64,000 nucleotides of DNA from Phallusia mammillata (taxonomy: Eukaryota; Chordata; Ascidiacea; Phlebobranchia; Ascidiidae), in NCBI GenBank assembly GCA_003260075.1, contig QLIY01000777.1, positions 1 to 64,000 of the forward strand. The letters run 5' to 3'. The translations under genes and the position numbers were made by a program. The notes under the pieces are model-generated. The model ran no database searches and was not told the origin of the DNA. It saw only the letters and a program-made list of their open reading frames with translations. Positions within the stretch are counted from its first letter, which is position 1, and each line of letters starts with the position of its first letter. This document shows, piece by piece, positions 36,621 to 48,800 of this stretch.

Positions 36621-36745
36621 GTGGCGCTATAAGCGAGTTTTGACATGAACAGGGGTCGGTGTAAAAGGGGGGGGGGCATTATGGGGCAAAAAGGTAAAGT
36701 GGCGCTATAAGCGAGTTTTGACATGAACAGGGGTCGGTGTAAAAA
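36621..36745. repeat. Direct duplication around a 10-G spacer (36667-36676) at the ATP13A 3' end
   Basis: The 46-bp block GTGGCGCTATAAGCGAGTTT... occurs at 36621-36666 and again at 36700-36745. The second copy contains the P5B-ATPase stop codon, so the first copy is a spurious repeat of the coding end. Confidence 0.85.
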
Positions 36746-39700
36746 CTTCGGAAACTAACACCTTGTCTCGTACCGGAAACGGAAAAGGCGTCACTCCTTC
36801 GTGGCCGGAAGTGTCCCTTAGACACCGTTGTATGGTCACATAGCGCCTGTTCTCTTTGCGTTGGCACGCCCTGTACAGACGAGTCCCGCGCAAAAACTCC
36901 CACACGAGAGGGCGCTCCACAAAACCTACCTCGAAGCAGACCGAGACGACGAAATGGCCCACCGAAAACACCACGATCCAAATAAGGAACATGGTATCGG
37001 GGATTACCCTTATTTGCATGAAATCCGCTAGAGGCAGTGGTGCGCCGAACATGAGGAAGAGATTGCAGGCTACCAGGAACAGAAGACTCACCACAAAGGC
37101 GTAGTTCTTGTAGAATGAAGTACGGAAGGGTTTTCCGCGCGAAAAGGCAACTGATACACTCAGGTATAGGAAGCAGGAGAGAAAGAAGACAACTGTGGTC
37201 TGATAGAGCACGACGTTTTGATCGTTTTCAATCTGTAGGCGCAGGTATTGTAAATTTACTGTTTTGCTTGATTGGGCACTCTTTCTTTGAGCATACATAA
37301 AAAAACATACTTTTTTACGTTACACATCCCAAGTACATAACAAACGTTAACGCCAGGCGTGTTGCTGCTTTACCAAAGTATTTCAAATGCTTGTCTTAAT
37401 ATACAGTTTTAATCAGTTTGGTCTACGCCATTCTAGACCCGCTAATATTTAATACTTCACTGGGATGAAACTGCCATTTAAGTTGCACAAAACGCATACT
37501 TTGTATTTTCAGGCGTTTAAAAAGTTAAACGCCTGCGTTTGTTGCTACTTAAACGACATTCCACAGCTTAACTTAAAAATTATCACAAAATCGTTTTTAT
37601 TTTTATTTTTTGGGCAATACATAATATAGTTTGAAACGCTGGAATTACAATAAGCAATAAGATTTACCTGCGATTGGTCTGGAATATTGTTCACTTGTGG
37701 ACAGGTCGTTGCGTTGTATGTTGCGTTCGCCACTGTAAAAAAAACATCATTTCATAAGATAATGCCCCGGTAGAAAATCCACATACTGTTTAATGTCCTT
37801 ATTTCTAAGAAATTGCCTTGTTTTTGATTTGAGTCGTTTTGTCTTTTTTTCAACAATTACAAGTCAAATCCCTGCTCCAAGTAAAAGTAAACCTATAGAC
37901 CTGAGCTGTCGTGAGATACGCGAAGTATTTTCTACGAACAATGAGTTGCTGGAACAGGTTGTTTCTGGCAAAAAATATGGCATGCGACATGTCATGGCTC
38001 CTGTAAATTGTTCAAAAACGTTTGTTCGTTTTATACGAAAATTCAATTTTTCAGTTGTCCTTATTTTGGGATCCATGCCGATGACAACCCTGGTTATACA
38101 CCATTGTCGGTTGAGTAAAAAAGAAAGATTATAAAATATGCCTGGCAAAAAGACTATGCTGTATGTATTCACATACAAAGTTGAAATTCGTAAAATTGCC
38201 TTTGAAGGATTTGTATTACTGTCCACTTACCGTTGGCTGGTGGAAGATTGGTAAACCAACATTGGTCCTTCACCCAGAAGAAAATGGCGACTTGAAATGC
38301 AAGCTGGAACACGATTTGCCCCATCAGTGAGGTCAGCATTTCGAGTGACACTAAACTGGATAGGGGTCGTTTGCGGTAAAGATGTCTGCAAAGAACACAT
38401 TAAATGCGTTATTATGGCTCCCTTTCCTTGAAGAGGACACAAATTGTTTTTGTCCGTATTTGATTTTTGTGTGTTTTTGTGTAACGCTGGTTTGTCCAAC
38501 CGATAGGACAAGAAAGAGTGCTACAAACTTGCAAATTTAAACACATAGTGCAGTTCAAATGCAAATTGAAACACATTGCAATGCTTCCCAAACCGGGGAG
38601 TAATTTTAAAACTTTATGGGAGGGGGGGGGGGGTGTTATTATGGCCCCCTTTACTTGAAGAGGGCACACTTTGTTTTCGTTCGTATTTGTTTTAGTGTGT
38701 TTTTGTCTAACGCTGGTTTATCCAACCGATAGGACAAGAAAGAGTGCTTCAAACTTGCAAATTCAAACACGTAGTGCAGTTCAAATGCAAATTGAAACAC
38801 ATTGCAATGGTTCCCAAACCGGGGAGTAATTTTAAAACTTTATGGGTGGAATTTTTTTTACATTTTTGTGTGTTTCTAAATAGACACTTAAACTCTGAAA
38901 ATATATCCTGTGAAGTTAAGGAAAGACCCAAATTTAAAAACATGTTTGTTTTGTATGGTTTAGCATCTACTGTGTTGTATATTAGGGAGAAATGAAAATA
39001 TTTTGAAATATCAAGGGAGGTATTAGTTAAAAAAGTTTTGGAACTACTGACATAATAGCTAGATATCCTCCAACAGTTTAATCTACTGGTTCACCCACAG
39101 CCCACTAAACGCAAAACTTTTAATTTACGACTTTGTCTAATGCGTATTTTTTTGTTTAACACTTTTTAAGTTTTTTTTCCGTGGTGTGTTGATTTTAACC
39201 TGATTTAACTGTTGTTTGTAGAATTTACAGGTTGGCGATGTCCTTAGGTGAAATATAATTTTTAAAACATTTTTGTTGTTGATTAAACTTGATTTGAAAA
39301 ACATCGTTCTCTATGCAACTCTATTAATATTTTTATAAATCCAACTTAAATATTCACTCATGTACACAACGAATCAGACAAACAATCCCAAAACTCACTT
39401 GTGTGCGTGATTCCTTGACATAGTGATGGCAACGAGGTCAATAATGATCAGATCCACGTAGAGAAACTGTAAGTCACTAAAACTGCTCACGTCATTGTAG
39501 AGGAGCGTGATCGAGCAAAATTGGATGATTGAGTACAGAGCCATGAACTTGAACATGCCGAATGACGTCACCAACGCGGCTCGACCCTCGCGGATTAAAG
39601 TGGGAACACAACCAATTCCCAGCTCAGTGTGAGATGTAAAGGGTGCGGCGACTGAGGCCTGAACATAAACGTTGTGTTAGTAAAAATTAGTGATTGATAA

Positions 39701-39850
39701 CTTTGTGTTGAAGTAAATATTTTCTTATTATTTAAATCTCCTTTCAAGTAAGGCAACTGCGACGATTCAGGGTCATTAAAATCAGATCAAGAAAATTCTG
39801 TGTATAAACTAGTGATGTACCGAATCGGCTAAATTTCGATTCGGCCGAAA

Positions 39851-39882
<32 letters not shown>

Positions 39883-42800
39883 CGTCTGGCGCTGTCTTAT
39901 TATTGAAATCTTGTATAGACAACGATTAGTTAATTAACGAATTTTCAAACGATCGATTTGAAAAACTGTAAATATCATTTGGGCAAAAACCGAAACATTA
40001 ATAAAACGGCATATTCGGCCAATGGAAACTTCGGTGCATCACAAGTATATAAACCACCAATTATGAAGCGTTTTAAAGAGATTTTTTCAAAAAAGGTGTC
40101 AAAACTGAAAATTGGGTTTGCGCCCAGATTCACACCGTTATGTTTAATTTTTATTTCGTATGTTGGTATCTCACGTATGTGTGACGTAACAATGAGTCAG
40201 TGGACACATTTTTTCATTTCTCGTATTGATAACAAACCAGCTGTAATTCTTACGTGGTAACGGTAAATCAGGACTTTGTTCGGAATGTTGCTCATCATTA
40301 GTATTGCATAACTTTTTGTTAAGCGCATTAAAATAGACACTCAGTACCAAGAACTAAATGGATGACTCAGCTTATCCCACAGACCTGTTAACTGTTTTGG
40401 CTCATTTAGTAATAATATACACACCCAAAGTTTTTCTAACATTCTTATCGGCAAGATTTTTTTGCTTGCTAATCATGGGTAAATTTAATCACTGGGGGTA
40501 AATTACCCTTAGCTTAACAAAACCCCTGTTTGAAAGGTAATTTGATTGCAATAAATTTTAGCAACATCGTAATAATCATCAACACTAACCTCATATTCCG
40601 ACAAAGAGATGCCAGTATGAGCTCGCTTCAACGCACCACAGTCATTTGCCCCATCCCCACACATACACACGTGATAACCGACTTCTTCCAAATCTTCCAT
40701 TAAATCTGTCTTCTGTTCTGGTGACATCCGCGCAAACACAGTACCTGAAATCAACCAAAGTCACGAGCATACAAAAATAAATGTTTAACTCCAATTGCAC
40801 TTCTGTTTAATACAGTCTGTGTGAAGTCTGGAGAGGATTTTTTCATAACATTTTTGCGCAAGGACTCCAAAGCAAATATTTCGATCGTTTGTAGTAAAAC
40901 AAGGTTTACGTTTTACCAAAGTTTTCTACTTCAACATTCAACATAGCAGAACTAACGTTGTTTTTTTAGCGAGAGGGGTCATCTCAACCATCACAAACTA
41001 ATATGCGGTGATGGAATTGACAGTGTTCGTTAATTCATTCACAAATCGAAGTTAATAAATCGGACATTTTTGCCGATTTTGGAAAAATCAAAGAAGTTTA
41101 CATTTTGCTGAAAATTTGTAAACAATAAAAATAGCGAAAAAATTGGGATTTGTCACCTCACAACTTTGGTAAACATGCCACAAACTTAGATCTTAAAGCT
41201 ACCAACTACCTTTCGTTGCAATCACATCCACCCACTCCGGAAAATAAGTTTTGATGATTTCTATGTCTGATCCTGAAACGGCAAGATGCGGGGGGGGGGC
41301 GCGCAAAATTTGGGATTTGTCTCCTCACAACTTTCGTAAACACGCCACAAACTTAAATCTTAAAGTTACCAACTACCTTTGGTTGCAATCACATCCACCC
41401 ACTCCGGGAAATAAGTTTTGATGATTTCTATGTCTGATCCTGAAACGGCAAGATGCCAATTTTCCTGATTCTGCGCGAAAAGTAGAAACATTTTAGATGC
41501 TTAATTACCACTGATGCTGGTATAAGTACATGCCGAAACGGCAACTCAACTAAAATGACACTTAATTGAAGCTTTGATTATACTTAAATCAATTTGTATT
41601 TTTGGTTATGTCATTATGGTAGTTGCCTTAATTAGTCATTTTGACCCGTCTGTTTTATGTAAAGAATTTTAGTTAGTTTGCTGTACTAAAACTATATACC
41701 GAGACAAAAAATGGCTTATGTAGAAAAGAGCGCAAAATAAATATATTTACTTACTTAATTATACTTATGGCGGAATATACAAATAAAAAAATAGTATGGT
41801 CCTTCAAAAAACAAAAATTTTGCTATGTATTACATCAGGGCATGGGCAGATTAATACCCACAAAGTTTTGAAGGTAACACAGAGGCAGATTTGAAAAAAA
41901 TACAGAAAAAAATGTTACGTGACTTACCTCCATGGCAACGGAAACGTAAGACGGGTCAGATGACAATTCTTCGGATGAAATCGAAGGCGAATTGCTGGAA
42001 TAAAACGATAAAATTTAAGCTTGAGTATTCTTAAGCTATTATTTTGTAATCTCCCGATTTTTGCACAGGTGCGTTTTAGGTGAAATTCGTGTTCAACTCA
42101 GTAACAAAGCAAAACGCAAGTCGGTTGGTGCAACAAGTGATGATGTGTTAATGCTGGGTTACAAATGCAAAAGTTTCTAAAACTCAATCAAATAGTCAAG
42201 AAATTGTAGGTTACAATAATCAAAATCATGCTTGCGGAGCATTTTATGCAAAGTCAAACACAGCAACATTAAAAACGTGTACATGCTGTGCAGAACACAG
42301 GCTATTAGCAATAAGATACGTGCAGAGTTAAACCAACAACAGAAAACCTTACGCTAGTTTGCCTGGACCTTCGCCAATGACAAATTTATACCTGTCAGTG
42401 TAGGGATAGGAATGCGTTAAATCTAATATCAAACCTTACACAAAACAAATTTACACAAACTTAGGTACACAAACCAGGGCATTGGACGAATGTTGCTCAT
42501 CATTAGTATTGCATAACTTTTTGTTAAGCGCATTAAAATAGACACTCAGTACCAAGAACTAAATGGATGACTCAGCTTATCCCACAGACCTGTTAACTGT
42601 TTTGGCTCATTTAGTAATAATATACACACCCAAAGTTTTTCTAACATTCTTATCGGCAAGATTTTTTTGCTTGCTAATCATGGGTAAATTTAATCACTGG
42701 GGGTAAATTACCCTTAGCTTAACAAAACCCCTGTTTGAAAGGTAATTTGATTGCAATAAATTTTAGCAACATCGTAATAATACAAATTTACACAAACTTA

Positions 42801-45800
42801 GGTGTACACAAACCAGGGCATTGGACGTGGACTTGCAGTTTTACAGAACCAAGTACGGTTTAATTTATTTTTTGTTTTGACATTTCTCTAGCGAATCTTT
42901 TAATTTCGTAAATGACACTGCAATACTAAGGGTGATTATGAATTATAAATTGTGATTAAAGTTTGAAAAAAATTATCAGACTTAGACTTTGCCCAAAAAT
43001 GTGAAAGTCCAATGCCCCGTCACAAATCACAAGAGATACAAAACTTGACTGAAGATGGAAATATCTTTTGTCGGCAAATTAAAAAAAAAATTTGAAAGTA
43101 GGTTTAAGACAACCTAAATTGCAATGTTCTTCAAAAATCTAAACTCATCACAAAAACAGTTAAGGCACTGGTTCCCAACCAGGAAAGAATTCCTCCAAAG
43201 TGAAGTATTTAATTTTTTTTTTTCGGGAGAGAAATTGACTTTACTTTGTACATGTGATGTGCAAACACACATTTTAGCTCTAGAAATAAAATGGGGGGGG
43301 GGCAGGAGAGAAATTTACTTTAATTTGTACATGTGATGTGCAAACACACATTTTAGCTCTAGAAATAAAATCTGTGAAGTTTATAAAAGGCAAAAATGAA
43401 TTATCTTTGTATGGTTAAGCATCTACTATGTAATCTATTGGTGAGGAATGAAAATGTTTTGAATTGTTGAGGGAGGAATTCGTCAAAAAATGTTGGGAAC
43501 ATTCACTAAATAAGGATTTTCATTACGTTGTTGAGCTGCCGTTGCTTTTCCATTGTTTTTTCGACTTGGCACAACCAGACGATGTCCAAGTTAAAGTGGC
43601 GCCTTGGTGTCCATCTGGTGGAGTTGTGCTCGCCAGTAAAACCTCGTCATGTGGCTGAACCATACGCGACTCTCTAGCGACACTTAGCGACGTAAGGATG
43701 TTGTCGCCAGTCACCATCAATGTGCGTATGTTTGCCGCATGAAGAACTTGTAGTCCCTCTGGTAATCAAATGATATTGTTTGATATTTATTGGGTTTATC
43801 ACAGCGAAAGATCAAAATTGTGAAGTGAACAGTTTTGTTTAACATTATTTAAAAGTCCAAGTTCAGGAGGTTTTGAATTTTTTACCTCATTGAGAAGTTT
43901 TAAAGAAAATATTTAACGTTTTATTTTTTTCATTTTAGATGCATCATAAAGTATCTTTACCACAGGAATCCTACATAACTAAAATAGGTAACTGACTAAA
44001 TAATTTGCTAACATTTGCCTGAACATTCCAATTTGCCACGTAACGTAACACATATAGAGAAACAAAAATGGGGGGGGGGTATAAAGTATCTTTACCACAG
44101 GAATCCTACATAACTAAAATAGGAAACTGACTAAATAATTTGCTAACATTTGCCTAAACATTCCAATTTGCCACGTAACGTAACACATATAGAGAAACAA
44201 AAATGTAACTGTAAAATTCTAATTAGGCAACGTTTATTATTTCTTTTCATCAAAAGAAAGTTTCAAATTGTCAGATTTGATAAAGAGGCATTATTTTTTA
44301 TTTAAACATACTTCCTGTATAAAAGTTATAAATTGGAAAATATTGATTTACTTGTGGATTCGGGTTTGAGTTTATTTTGCAGAGCCATGAGACCGAGAAA
44401 TGTGAGTTCGCTTTCCACCACAGTTCGTTCAATCTTCTGTGCTTTGGGCCACGTGATCGTTAACTTTTTCGTTGCCATGGCAATCATTCGGAATCCTTGC
44501 TTGGTGTATTTCTATGAGGGTAATAAATATGTTAAACAGTTGATGACTGAAATCAGAATGTGCAATTTAGGTTTCGCTTAATAATACGCACAAGAAAAAC
44601 AGGTCTACAAGACATCAAAAGGAAAAATTACAAGAGTAAAAAATTATGCCCACATAGGGGGGGGGGTCAGAATGTGCAATTTAGGTTTTCGTTTAATAAT
44701 ACGCACAAGAAAAACAGGTCTACAAGACACCAAAAGGAAAAATTACAAGAGTAAAAAAAAATATGCCCACATATGCGCAAAATAAGCGTGCTTTTTTGAA
44801 AAAGTGAAAGCACTGCATCAAATATCACACACGCAGGTAGCTTCTTTCACAAATTATAGACTTAACACCGGATTTGGAAAACCTTGCATTGCAATAGACA
44901 CATTAAAAGTAAAAAATACAGTGAAACGTTTAAATTAAAACAGGACATAAATGAAATAGAACGAAAAAACTCACGGGGGGGGGGACAAAATAAGCGTGCT
45001 TTTTTGAAAAAGTGAAAGCACAGCATCAAATATCACACACGCAGGTAGCTTCTTTCACAAATTATAGACGTAACACCGGATTTCGAAAACCTTGCATTGC
45101 AATAGACACATTAAAAGTCAAAAATACAGTAAAATGCGTTTAAATTAAAACAGGACATAAATGAAATAGAACGAAAAAACTCACTTAAAACATACCTTTT
45201 ATAGTAAAAGAAAGCAAATCTGTTTAAGATTTTGAAAAAATAAGCCTCAGTACTAAAACTATATTCTGGAATAAAATTTTGCCTTGATCAATTTACCTTA
45301 CCGTTAGCACTTTCTGAAAGTCGGAGGGCAACGATGTAGGAAGACACATCTGCGCAACAGTTTCTGGCGCTCCCTTGACGTAGACCACCATGTCACGTGG
45401 TCCAGACGACATCGGTTTCACGATGACGCTTGCTCGCTGTAGCGAAGACGAGAATGGAAACTGACGTGTGATGCCGATGTTTCGTAAGTCTGGATCTTCG
45501 ACCTGTGAAACAAAAACGTTGATGTACCAAAACCTTTTTGAACCAAACAAAACAGAATCAAAGCGGACATGTTTCAGACCAGTTAAAGCAATATGAGATG
45601 TATTCAGGGTTTAATATACAGGTGGCACAAAATTAGTACATAAGCGTTGTATATAAGGTTTAACTTATACAAAGGAAAATTACAAATTTACAAAGACCAG
45701 TAAAACTTTGCATTTTTGTTAAGTCAGAACTTAATTTTGTCTTTTTCTATTACATTTCACAAAAACTAGCCCAGCACAAATAAGTTTGGACTATTTTCAC

Positions 45801-48800
45801 AATGGAAGGTTTACTTACGCAAGCTGTATTTCCAGTGTTAGTCTTTGGTGGTTTCACGTACGTCGTATGAAGTTGGTCGTATTTCTCAGAATCGGCGACC
45901 TTCGTTCAAAGAACAATGTGGTCACAAAATAACAACGAAACTCTGACACATACAGGCGATGAAATTTGTAAGTTTAAAAGTAGATTTTTAGGTTCAAATG
46001 TTTAAAAGCAAGATCTCCCTTAGATTTGGTACATGTAGTTATATTTTATTTTATGTAAGTATAAACATGCAAATATGTCCTTGATGGGTTATTAAAATTC
46101 AACTGATTTAATCTAGCACGTTTCTCAGAAGGCCCTAATTCGAGAAACGTTTATCAGTAACAATTTGGTGTTTACTGGGCCCAGACGTGCCTTTCGCTAA
46201 ACCATTTCTATATCGTTACAAAAAACAAACATGCCAAGATATGCATGTTAACTGACACTTTCCACTTGCTGTCAGAGCTATCGGGCAGATTGTGAGTGTA
46301 AGGCTTAACGCAGCGTGGTCCAAACCGTTGGCTTTTGTGCGACCCGCAAGCACTTTCCGTAAACAATCATCAACTCGATTACAGTAGCTATAGTTGGACC
46401 ACCCTGGTTTCACTTTTGGTAATACCAGTTGGCAGTTGCATAGGTTGCATAAGGGACAGCTTGCCTAAGGTAAATCGTTGATTCAAAACATCGTTCAGTT
46501 ATTACCACCACTTACGTCACACAGGCATTTGACTCTTGCCCTTGGTTAAATATTGACAACGGGGGGGGGGCGACAGCTTGCCTAAGGTAACTCGGTGATT
46601 CAACAAATTTATCGTTCAGTTATTACCACCACATACGTCACACAGGCATTTGACTCTTGCCCTTGGTTAAATATTGACAACTTCAACTAAAATTTCTGAG
46701 GTATGCAGAGAAAGGCATGAGATTTAAATAGGTTTACGACGGAAGAGGGCAATATACAAACCCATGCATGTAATGTGTACACATTCTATCCATACCAAGT
46801 CGGATACCGAATTTCCAACCCCAAGGCTATATTGCAGTAGTCAAACAAGCACTTATATCTTTTGATTCATAACATGCCTTGGTCCATAAAAGTCAAAAAA
46901 ACATTGACAAACTAGAAGAGTGTCTTTCTGATATACTTCCATTTTATATATTCTATACGATATTTACCAATTTACTATACACATCATTTGATCTACACAT
47001 ATGATTGTTTTTGTAAACAAAAACNTCTGTTATTCAATTTGTTATTTTATAAAGTGCACAACGAAAAGTGGTAAACAGCAAGGCCGACAAACGACATAAG
47101 ATTTGAACCGAGGGATTAGTTGCCGACAGAATACCATACCAAGTCAAATTGAAATGTGCTAGCGAAGCATAAAGTGGTAAAATGTGCTGACAGAAAGCTT
47201 CAAGTCATCTTTTCGATCATATATCAGAAACAAATGCATATTTTCTAACCAAGCGGTTCCTAACCCTTGCGAAATCTTTAAAGGTAAAGATCACGGCTTA
47301 GCGTTTGGAGAGGTTAGGAATGTGTGATCTTTCCGAAAGAAAAACGAGGTTTTTTTTCACAGTAGCACAAGAAATCTAGTACTTGGCCCTTTTAAGATGA
47401 ACACAAATTCAGAACGGGGATCAGCCATGGGGGGGGGGAAATTGATCATACCGAAGGTTCGACTAGTTCCCATCCAGTAGCCTCGAACATTTTCACATCG
47501 AGTGGGTCGCCTGCCAATTCGCCACCAATCGTTGTCAAAGTGTGACACGTTGCCATGCAACCTAGCATGCTGTCGTTGAGATCGGTGGCAACGTTTTCCG
47601 GTGACATTTCGCTGTCAAAACTAGCGACATCTGCATCATCCGTGGCAGGTGTCACTGCCACAACAGTGGCAACGTCCAACCCGTCTTCTGTCAGGGTGCC
47701 GGTTTTGTCAAAAGCTACAACGTCGACCTGCAGTAAATTGGTAAAATTCAACAGAAAGAATTGAAAAAATCAGAATTACTTTCTTATTACTGGATAAATT
47801 GTATTAATCTTTAGTTGGTCTGTTATTCAATTTGTTATTTTATAAAGTGCACAACGAAAAGTGGTAAACAGCAAGGCCGACAAACGACATAAGATTTGAA
47901 CCGAGGGATTAGTTGCCGACAGAATACCATACCAAGTCAAATTGAAATGTGCTAGCGAAGCATAAAGTGGTAAAATGTGCTGACAGAAAGCTTCAAGTCA
48001 TCTTTTCGATCATATATCAGAAACAAATGCATATTTTCTAACCAAGCGGTTCCTAACCCTTGCGAAATCTTTAAAGGTAAATATCAAAGCTTAGCGTTTG
48101 GAGAGGTTTGGAATGTGTTATCTTTCCGAAAGAAAAACGAGGTTTTTTTCACAGTAGCACAAGAAATCTAGAACTTGGCCCTTTTAAGATGAACACAAAT
48201 TCAGAACGGGGATCAGCCATGAAGCGTTCCTGTAAACCATCGATCACGGCATACCCACATATAAAGGTTCTACTATTATGATGATGAGTGCTTAATTTTT
48301 CGATTTTTATTTCATTCGAAAACTCACCTGGCCACTGATGTTAATTCTTTGTGGACTGATACAGTGGATTCTTTGCTGCTTGAGACGATGTTGGGCGTAA
48401 ATGATTCCAATTGTCATAGCAAGTGGTAGAGCGGGAGGAACAGAGATTGTAATTAGATCAATAGCGTTGAAGAGAATGTCTTTAACCGTTTCACCCTTTA
48501 ACGCCTACAAATGAGAGTTCAGTATGTCAAGAATAAAAAAGTTCATGAACAGTTTTTTTTTCTGATCCGGATGCGGCCCGCGAGCAACTTTTCAGCGGCC
48601 CGCGACACGTATTGATTTTGATCGGCCGGACGGAATGTATGTGTTAAATCCGATTTTTGTAACAAAGAGTTGTTACATTAAACTTGATAGTCATTAATGG
48701 TGAAAATAACGGCCCAAATAGACGTAAAAAGCGACATGCTTTATTGTTCAAACGTTTCGGCAAATGCTCATGCCATCATCAGTGATNGTTCAAACGTTTC

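Noticed and set aside
41220..41289. Tandem alternative exon of ATP13A
   Set aside because: It has no acceptor, starts at a G spacer and differs like an allele of the complete exon at 41377-41470.
47090..47175. tRNA-like sequence on the minus strand (GGTTCAAATC)
   Set aside because: Only a B-box-like motif is present, without an A box or foldable arms; the block is a duplicate of 47884-47968.
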